DNA of 64,000 bases, taken from the NCBI RefSeq assembly GCF_022919155.1, contig NZ_CP095045.1, forward strand, positions 1,488,001 to 1,552,000. Reading direction: 5' to 3'. A program made the translations under genes and the position numbers. Shown here piece by piece: positions 58,121 to 64,000 of the stretch. The notes beneath the pieces were generated by a model that saw only the letters and a program-made list of their open reading frames with translations, was not told the DNA's origin and did not search any database. Position 1 is the stretch's first letter; every line of letters starts with the position of its first letter. This stretch comes from Leucobacter allii. Its GTDB lineage: Bacteria; Actinomycetota; Actinomycetes; Actinomycetales; Microbacteriaceae.

Positions 58121-58308
58121 GCAGCCGCCTCTCTGTATCTGGTCTCGCCTGAGCCGTCAGCAAGAATCTCGATGAGTGCTCACAGCATGAAAACCCATGT
58201 CAAGCCCGGAACATTCCCGCGGACGGGGATGCTGCACGGATTGAATGGGTTAGGCACCTATTATTGCACGATCCCGGAGCCCCTCCCGACACCGCGCGGC
58301 GCGGGTGA
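58121..58308. promoter_or_regulatory. Upstream region of sigA with TTGACA
   Basis: On the minus strand TTGACA lies at 58203-58198, 78 nt before the sigA ATG, a perfect -35. No clear TATAAT-like -10 stands 16-18 nt beyond it. No gene is visible in this 188-bp stretch. Confidence 0.4.
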
Positions 58309-59250
58309 TCAGAGCCGGTAGTCCCCCGGATCCTCATCGGACGGGCCGCGCTGCTGCTGCTCCGCGAGGAAGCGCTCCAGTTCGCTCGCGAGCTGGTCGG
58401 CGGTCGGGATCGAGCCGTCCTCGCCGATGAGGGGCGAGCGGGGCGTGCGATCCTCCATATAGGCGTCGTAGCGCTGCTCGAGGGTCTGCACCATCTCGAG
58501 CGATTCGTGGTTCTCCGCGATCTGCGCATCGACCTGAGAACGGAAGCGCCTCGCCTGCTCCCGGACATCGTCCGTAGGGAGGATGAGGCCGGTGGCGGCC
58601 ATGATGCCCTCGAGCGCGGTGCCGAGGGCCTCGGGGAACTCGGTGTTCGCGAGGTAGTGCGGGATCAGCAGCGCGAGTCCGACGACCTCCTCGCCGAGGG
58701 CGTGCAGCCGGTACTCGATGACGTGCGACGCGGACGCCGAGAGCTTCGTCGTGGGTCGCCACACCGAGCGGGCCTCGATCAGGTCGTCGCGCGATCCGCT
58801 CACCGTGATCGAGATCGGGCGGGTGTGCGGCACGGGCATCGGGATCGCGTGGCTCCAGACGGTGATCGAGACCTCGAACTCGTGGACGAGCAGCAGCACC
58901 GTGTCGATGAACTGCTCCCAGCGGAAGTCCGGCTCGTAACCGCTCAGGACGAGGAAGGGGGCGCCCATCTCGTCGTGGGCGAGGCTGAGCAGCAGCTCGT
59001 CGGGCGCGTAGTCCACGAGATGGTCCTCGTCGAAGGTGATGACCGGCCGCCGAGCCCGGTAGTCGAGGAGCAGATCGGCGTTGAAGCGCAGGATCTCCTC
59101 CGGGGAGGCGTGCTGCCAGAGATAGTCGTCGAGCTGCGAGATCGTGCTTCCGGCGTCGCTGAGCCCCTGCATCGCGATGATGAGGGGGAGCCCGTGCGGG
59201 ACCCGTGCGCGGCGCTCCGCGTACTCGGCTGAGAAGATCGATTCCGTCAC
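58309..59250 (-). CDS. PAC2 family protein (proteasome assembly chaperone-like)
   Basis: The 313-residue product has the PAC2 layout: 'PLIIAMQGLSDAGSTISQLDDYL', 'VITFDEDHLVDYAPDELLLSLAHDEMGAPFLVLSGYEPDFRWEQFIDTVL', 'YLANTEFPEALGTALEGIMAATGL' and a C-terminal coiled helix. The family is conserved upstream of sigA-type genes in Actinobacteria. Function in bacteria is unknown. Confidence 0.9.
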   Translation of the reverse strand: MTESIFSAEYAERRARVPHGLPLIIAMQGLSDAGSTISQLDDYLWQHASPEEILRFNADLLLDYRARRPVITFDEDHLVDYAPDELLLSLAHDEMGAPFLVLSGYEPDFRWEQFIDTVLLLVHEFEVSITVWSHAIPMPVPHTRPISITVSGSRDDLIEARSVWRPTTKLSASASHVIEYRLHALGEEVVGLALLIPHYLANTEFPEALGTALEGIMAATGLILPTDDVREQARRFRSQVDAQIAENHESLEMVQTLEQRYDAYMEDRTPRSPLIGEDGSIPTADQLASELERFLAEQQQRGPSDEDPGDYRL

Positions 59251-59469
59251 CCCTCCATCCTACGGAGCGGGTGCCGCGATCGGGGCCGCCGGGGTCACGC
59301 CCTCAGCGAAACGGCGCATCGGAGCGCGCCCGCGCCGTGCGTCGCGCCGCCCGTCGCGCCGCCCGCCCGCCGGCGGACGCAGGTGTAGGGTGGAATCGGT
59401 GCGTCCGCGGACCATCGCGGAACGCGCGCCTCCACATGCGAATATTGCGAACACCGAGGGAGATCCCAC

Positions 59470-60843
59470 TTGGCCGATCAGCAGTTTGACATCGTCGTCC
59501 TGGGCGGCGGAAGCGCCGGCTACGCCGCAGCGATTCGCGCGACGCAGTTGGGGTTCAGCGCCGCGGTCATCGAGAAGGGCAAGCTCGGCGGGACCTGCCT
59601 GCACCGCGGCTGCGTCCCCACGAAGGCGCTGCTGCACGCGGCGGAGGTGGCGGACGTCGCCCGCGAGGGCGAGACCTACGGGGTCCGCTCCAGCGTGAGC
59701 GGCATCGACATCGCCCAGGTGAACCGCTACCGGGAGAATCTCGTCGCGGGCAAGTTCAAGGGGCTCCAGGGGCTCCTGAAGGCGAACGGGATCACCGTGA
59801 TCGAGGGCGAGGGCAAGCTCGTCGCCGCGAACACCGTCCAGGTCGGCTCGGATCGCATCGTGGGCACGCATGTCGTGCTCGCCACGGGGTCCTACTCCCG
59901 CTCGCTGCCCGGCCTCGAGATCTCGGGCCGCGTCATCACGAGCGAGCAGGCCCTGGAGCTTGAGGAGGTGCCCGGCCGCGTCGCGATCCTCGGCGGCGGC
60001 GTCATCGGCGTCGAGTTCGCGAGCGTCTGGAAGTCCTTCGGCGCCGAGGTGACCATCATCGAGGGTCTCCCCCACCTCGTGCCGAACGAGGAGGAGTCGG
60101 TCTCGAAGCAGCTCGAACGCGCGTTCCGCAAGCGCAAGATCGACTTCAAGCTCGGCGTCCGCTTCCAGTCCGTGACCCAGGACGCCGACAGCGTGACCGT
60201 GACCCTCGAGGACGGCACCGTCGTCGAGGCCGACTACCTGCTCGTCGCCGTCGGTCGCGGACCCTCGACGCAGGGCCTCGGATTCGAGGAGGTCGGGGTC
60301 GAGATGGATCGCGGCTTCGTCCTCGCGAATGAGCGACTGGCGACGAACGTCCCCGGCGTGTACGCGATCGGCGATATCGTTCCCGGCCTGCAGCTCGCGC
60401 ATCGCGGCTACCAGCAGGGCATCTTCGTGGCCGAGGAGATCGCGGGGCTGAACCCGGTCGTGGTGGCCGATGCGAACATCCCGAAGATCACCTACTGCGA
60501 CCCGGAGATCGCCTCCGTCGGACTCACCGAGGCGAAGGCCAAGGAGCAGTACGGCGAGGCGAACGTCACCAGCTACGAGTACAACCTCGCCGGCAACGCG
60601 AAGAGCTCGATCCTCGGCACCGCGGGGTCGGTCAAGGCCGTCCGCGTGAACGACGGCCCGGTCGTCGGGGTGCACATGATCGGCGCCCGCGTGGGCGAGC
60701 TGGTGGGCGAGGCCCAACTGATCGTCAACTGGGAGGCCTACCCGGAGGACGTCGCGCCGTTCGTACACGGCCACCCCACGCAGAACGAGACCATCGGCGA
60801 GACGATGCTGAAGCTCGCCGGCAAGCCGCTGCACGCCATCTGA
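59470..60843 (+). CDS. lpd: Dihydrolipoyl dehydrogenase
   Basis: The 457-residue flavoprotein starts at TTG 59470 (GAGGGAG 7 nt upstream). It has FAD motif '[16 protein letters not shown]', redox cysteines in '[16 protein letters not shown]' (Cys43, Cys48), NAD motif '[17 protein letters not shown]', '[10 protein letters not shown]', and the C-terminal '[12 protein letters not shown]' active-site His. It reoxidises lipoyl groups of 2-oxo acid dehydrogenases. sucB follows 40 nt downstream. Confidence 0.95.
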   Translation: MADQQFDIVVLGGGSAGYAAAIRATQLGFSAAVIEKGKLGGTCLHRGCVPTKALLHAAEVADVAREGETYGVRSSVSGIDIAQVNRYRENLVAGKFKGLQGLLKANGITVIEGEGKLVAANTVQVGSDRIVGTHVVLATGSYSRSLPGLEISGRVITSEQALELEEVPGRVAILGGGVIGVEFASVWKSFGAEVTIIEGLPHLVPNEEESVSKQLERAFRKRKIDFKLGVRFQSVTQDADSVTVTLEDGTVVEADYLLVAVGRGPSTQGLGFEEVGVEMDRGFVLANERLATNVPGVYAIGDIVPGLQLAHRGYQQGIFVAEEIAGLNPVVVADANIPKITYCDPEIASVGLTEAKAKEQYGEANVTSYEYNLAGNAKSSILGTAGSVKAVRVNDGPVVGVHMIGARVGELVGEAQLIVNWEAYPEDVAPFVHGHPTQNETIGETMLKLAGKPLHAI

Positions 60844-60883
60844 GCGCGGCACGAGACGTTACGACGAAACGGAGAAAAGCACC

Positions 60884-62656
60884 ATGAGTGAATCGGTGGT
60901 CCTCCCCGCACTGGGCGAGAGCGTGACCGAGGGGACGGTGACCCGCTGGCTCAAGAACGTCGGCGACACCGTCGAGGTGGACGAGCCGCTGCTCGAGGTC
61001 TCGACCGACAAGGTCGATACGGAGATCCCCTCCCCGGTCGCCGGGGTGCTCGAGGAGATCCTCGTGCAGGAGGACGAGACCGCCGAGGTCGGTGCCGTTC
61101 TCGCGCGCGTCGGCGACGGCAGCGGCGGCGGGGAGGCGCCCGCCGAGGCGGCCCCCGCGGCTCAGGCCCCGGCCGCGGCACCTGCTGCCCCGGCCGAGGC
61201 GCCGGCGTCCGCGGCACAGACCCAGGCACCGGCTGCTCCGGCTGAGGCCCCTGCGCCCACGGCCGGCGACGGCCAGGAGATCGTGCTGCCCTCGCTCGGC
61301 GAGAGCATCACCGAGGGCACGGTGACCCGCTGGCTGAAGAGCGTCGGCGACGCCGTCGAGGTCGACGAGCCCCTGCTCGAGGTCTCCACGGACAAGGTCG
61401 ATACCGAGGTGCCGTCGCCCGTCGCCGGCGTGCTGCAGGAGATCCTGGTCCAGGAGGACGAGACGGTCGAGGTCGGCGGGGCGCTCGCGCGCGTCGGCAG
61501 CGGCGCGCCCGCATCTCCGGAGCCGCAGGCCGCTCCCCCGGCCGCAGCCGAGTCGGCTCCCGCAGCCCCCGCCGCCCAGGAGGCGCCGGCGGCTCCCGCG
61601 CCGGCAGCGGCTCCGGCGCAGCCGGCGGCGGAAGCCCCGGCCGAGCCGGCAGCTCCGGTCGCGCAGAACGCTCCTGCTGCCCCGCCTCAGGCCGCCGCTC
61701 AGGCTCCCGCAGCCGCCCCGGCCGCCCCTGCTGCGGAGACGGGGACATCGGCGGCCGGGTACGTCACCCCGATCGTCCGCAAGCTCGCCGGCGATCTCGG
61801 CGTCGACCTGGCCGGCGTGACCGGCACCGGCGTCGGCGGGCGCATCCGCAAGGAGGACGTCCAGGCGGCCGCCTCGTCCGCGCCCGCGCCCGCGTCCGCC
61901 GAGTCGGCGCCGAGCGCACCGCGTGCGGTCGAGGTCTCGGAGCTGCGCGGCACCACGCAGAAGATGAGCCGGCTGCGCAAGGTCATCGCCGAGCGCGCCG
62001 TCGCGTCGTTGCAGAGCACCGCGCAGCTCACGACGGTGGTCGAGGTGGACGTGACCCGCGTCGCCCAGTTCCGCCAGGCGAAGAAGGACGAGTTCTTCGC
62101 GAAGACCGGCTCGAAGCTCTCCTTCCTGCCGTTCTTCGCGCTCGCGGCCGCGGAGGCGCTCCGCAGCTTCCCGATCATCAACGCGACGGTCGAGGGCGAT
62201 GCCATCACCTATCCCGCGACCGAGAACATCAGCATCGCGGTGGATACGGAGCGCGGGCTGCTGACGCCGGTGCTGCGCGATGCGGGCGACAAGAACCTCG
62301 CCCAGATCTCCGGGGAGATCGCGGATCTCGCCCAGCGCACCCGCGACAACAAGCTCACTCCCGACGAGCTCAGCGGTGGCACGTTCACCCTCACCAACAC
62401 CGGTTCGCGCGGTGCGCTGTTCGACACACCGCTCGTCTTCCTGCCGCAGGTGGCCATCCTCGGCACGGGTGCGGTCGTGAAGAAGCCGGTCGTCGTCTCC
62501 GGCCCCGACGGGGATGCGATCGCCGTGCACTCGACCGTGTATCTCGCACTGTCCTACGATCACCGGATCGTCGACGGCGCGGACGCGGCGCGCTTCCTCA
62601 CCCGGGTGCGCGAGCGCCTGGAGGAGGGCGACTTCGCGGCCGATCTCGGTATCTGA
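60884..62656 (+). CDS. sucB: Dihydrolipoamide succinyltransferase (E2), two lipoyl domains
   Basis: The 590-residue E2 has two nearly identical lipoyl domains (about 1-78 and 132-209) with modified Lys in '[10 protein letters not shown]', joined by Ala/Pro-rich linkers. A peripheral-subunit-binding domain follows ('[34 protein letters not shown]', about 285-320), then the catalytic acyltransferase with '[17 protein letters not shown]'. It is the E2 of 2-oxoglutarate or pyruvate dehydrogenase, cotranscribed with lpd. Confidence 0.92.
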   Translation: MSESVVLPALGESVTEGTVTRWLKNVGDTVEVDEPLLEVSTDKVDTEIPSPVAGVLEEILVQEDETAEVGAVLARVGDGSGGGEAPAEAAPAAQAPAAAPAAPAEAPASAAQTQAPAAPAEAPAPTAGDGQEIVLPSLGESITEGTVTRWLKSVGDAVEVDEPLLEVSTDKVDTEVPSPVAGVLQEILVQEDETVEVGGALARVGSGAPASPEPQAAPPAAAESAPAAPAAQEAPAAPAPAAAPAQPAAEAPAEPAAPVAQNAPAAPPQAAAQAPAAAPAAPAAETGTSAAGYVTPIVRKLAGDLGVDLAGVTGTGVGGRIRKEDVQAAASSAPAPASAESAPSAPRAVEVSELRGTTQKMSRLRKVIAERAVASLQSTAQLTTVVEVDVTRVAQFRQAKKDEFFAKTGSKLSFLPFFALAAAEALRSFPIINATVEGDAITYPATENISIAVDTERGLLTPVLRDAGDKNLAQISGEIADLAQRTRDNKLTPDELSGGTFTLTNTGSRGALFDTPLVFLPQVAILGTGAVVKKPVVVSGPDGDAIAVHSTVYLALSYDHRIVDGADAARFLTRVRERLEEGDFAADLGI

Positions 62657-62671
62657 GATCCCTCGACGCGC

Positions 62672-63235
62672 TCACGGGCCGCGGCATCCGACATCGGATG
62701 CCGCGGCCCGCGGCGTTCTCCCGGCGTCGTCGCGGGCCGACGAGATCCGCTTCCCCAGCGCCACGCACAGCGCGTCCGTCACGGCCTGCCGCGTCCAGGT
62801 CCTGGACGCACGGAGGTCCTCCTCCGCCGTCCCGGCACCGGGATCGAACTCCGCCACGACGTCGTCGAACGCTTCGAGCAGGAGGCCGGCGACCGCGCTC
62901 CCCCGGCTCGCCGTAAGGGCACGCGCGAGACCCGCGCGCTGCAGGCCGAGCACGCGGCACCCGGCGTCGTGACCGCTGCGACCATGCCGAGCCTCGCGGC
63001 GGTCCGCTGCCGCGCACGCGCCGCGCATCCGCAGACGGATGCCGAGCGCGCAGCAGCGGGCGAACCAGTCGGCGAGGCGCGCCGCCTCGCCCCGGGCATG
63101 TGAGCCGGTGGCGCGCCGCCGCGTTCTGCGACCGCCGCCCGTCGGCGGCCGGGGTTCCGCGCGTGCGGCGCCACGGGATGCAGCGGGTGCAGCGCTCCGG
63201 TTCCCGTGCATGCGCGGCCCATCGCCCTCGATCAT
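62672..63235 (-). CDS. Hypothetical protein, uncertain
   Basis: A frame from ATG 63235 with GGGGAG 5 nt upstream encodes 187 residues. The N-terminal half is Arg-rich ('RRTRRRATGSHARGEAARLADWFARCCALGIRLRMRG'). The C-terminal half is more protein-like ('GSAVAGLLLEAFDDVVAEFDPGAGTAEEDLRASRTWTRQAVTDALCVALGKRI'). It ends inside the sucB hairpin. It resembles no family I recognise. The 800-bp gap around it otherwise holds nothing clear. Confidence 0.4.
   Translation of the reverse strand: MIEGDGPRMHGNRSAAPAASRGAARAEPRPPTGGGRRTRRRATGSHARGEAARLADWFARCCALGIRLRMRGACAAADRREARHGRSGHDAGCRVLGLQRAGLARALTASRGSAVAGLLLEAFDDVVAEFDPGAGTAEEDLRASRTWTRQAVTDALCVALGKRISSARDDAGRTPRAAASDVGCRGP
62675..62710. terminator. 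Hairpin after sucB
   Basis: CGGGCCGCGGCATCCGA (62675-62691) pairs with TCGGATGCCGCGGCCCG (62694-62710), a 17-bp stem with a 2-nt loop, 19 nt past the sucB stop. Confidence 0.75.
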
Positions 63236-63463
63236 GACGGCTCCCCTCTCCCGGCCGATGGTCGCGGGCCGATCCGGTAGCTCCCAGCATGCGCTGCAAC
63301 GGCCACATCCGCGACGCCACTGCGGCGCGGATGTGGAGAACACGCCGCAGACGCGCCCCGATCCGCAGCTGTGAGCGAACACCCCGCTCCGGGCCCCGGC
63401 TCTCGCCCGCCGCTCCCGCCCGCCGCGGTCTCCGTCGCCGCGGAGAGACGGTACCCTAGAGGC

Positions 63464-64000
63464 ATGGCAGCAGAGAAGGCGAAGCGCAACGGCCGCATCA
63501 GGCAGATGGTCGAGGTCTACCGGACGACGAAGGTCCACGACCGCAATCTTCCGCTCGCGCTGCTGCTGTGCTTCCTCGCCCCTGTGGCCGTGTCGTTGCT
63601 GCTCGCCTGGCTGCTCTCCGGCGCCTGGTTCGGGTGGATCGTCTGGCCCGTCACCGGCATCCTCGTCGGTATCCTCCTCGTGATGATCGTGCTCGGACGC
63701 CGGGCCGAGAAGGTGGCCTACGAGCAGATCGAGGGGCGTCCCGGCGCCGTCGGCGCGGTCGTGCAGAGCGCGCTGCGGCGCTCCTGGCGGGGCTCCGAGG
63801 TGCCCGTCGCCATCAACCGCAACCAGGACGCGGTGTACCGCGTGATCGGCCGCGGCGGCGTCGTGCTCATCTCCGAGGGCTCCCGCTCCCGCACCCAGCG
63901 CATGGCCGCCGACGAGGAGCGCAAGATCAAGCGCGCGCTGCGCAATGTCGAGGTCGTGCATCTCTACGTCGGCCCCGACGGCGACGGAGTGCCGCTGCCC
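63464..64000 (+). CDS. DUF4191 family membrane protein (cut by right edge)
   Basis: The frame from ATG 63464 stays open for 179 codons to the window end. 'KRNGRIRQMVEVYRTTKVHDRNLPLALLLCFLAPVAVSLLLAWLLSGAWFGWIVWPVTGILVGILLVMIVLGRRAEKVAYEQIEGRPGAVGAVVQSALRRSW' with two membrane helices, then 'VGRGGVVLISEG'-like 'IGRGGVVLISEGSRSRTQRM', matches DUF4191, which is usually found between sucB and lipA/lipB in Actinobacteria. Confidence 0.88.
   Translation, partial: MAAEKAKRNGRIRQMVEVYRTTKVHDRNLPLALLLCFLAPVAVSLLLAWLLSGAWFGWIVWPVTGILVGILLVMIVLGRRAEKVAYEQIEGRPGAVGAVVQSALRRSWRGSEVPVAINRNQDAVYRVIGRGGVVLISEGSRSRTQRMAADEERKIKRALRNVEVVHLYVGPDGDGVPLP

Noticed and set aside
63240..63463. Minus-strand frame running through the DUF4191 start region
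   Set aside because: Opposes a recognisable DUF4191 gene and has no ribosome site of its own.

Overview
The window is very GC-rich (about 70% by eye), uses GTG and TTG starts, and carries gene families typical of Actinobacteria: DUF3000, DUF3093, DUF3159, DUF3710, DUF4191, DUF4193, SepH, Rv0909-like, a ParC/ParE pair, a Lys/Ala-rich primary sigma factor and a SucB with two lipoyl domains. The gene set and order fit Microbacteriaceae (Leucobacter/Microbacterium-like). The genus is an inference.

Region 1 (1 to about 28.5 kb) is one temperate siphovirus-like prophage with its left end outside the window. Almost everything lies on the minus strand, so it reads right to left: Cro-like regulator, small early genes, a KilAC-like protein, a replication initiator with an iteron-like cluster inside it, a ParB-like protein, a ribbon-helix-helix protein, HNH and PD-(D/E)XK nucleases, a two-hairpin boundary at 13.1-13.2 kb, a packaging HNH protein, a ParB/DNA-methyltransferase fusion, small and large terminase, portal, ClpP-like maturation protease, decoration protein, major capsid, connectors, major tail protein with an Ig-like domain, the frameshifting tail chaperone pair, and the start of the tape measure gene. 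Many genes overlap by ATGA or GTGA. Lysis genes and the far attachment site are not in the window.

The lysogeny module (25.5-28.3 kb, plus strand) holds a small HTH regulator, a membrane-anchored coiled-coil protein, an ImmA/IrrE-type metallopeptidase and a tyrosine integrase. Between the two divergent HTH genes sit three 18-bp operator-like palindromes. Two predicted promoters there are placed so that both transcripts would begin at their start codons. The integrase abuts a tRNA-Val(CAC) gene whose 3' end faces the prophage, which marks one attachment site.

Region 2 (28.5-37.6 kb) is host chromosome: four tRNAs (Val-CAC on minus; Gly-GCC, Cys-GCA and Val-GAC on plus), a membrane metallopeptidase-like protein, a LURP-one-like protein, an Rv0909-like protein, a glyoxalase-fold protein, a DHFR-fold reductase, a PemK/MazF-like protein coupled to zapE, an alpha/beta hydrolase, DUF3000 and RNase D.

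Region 3 (37.7-64 kb) is core housekeeping: thiolase and the trifunctional beta-oxidation protein, dxs, acnA with a palindrome over its promoter, DUF3159/DUF3710/dut, DUF3093, DUF4193, sepH, a phosphodiesterase divergent from parC, parE, DUF7455, the primary sigma factor, a PAC2 protein, lpd and sucB, and a DUF4191 gene cut by the right edge. Strong hairpins separate most convergent gene pairs.
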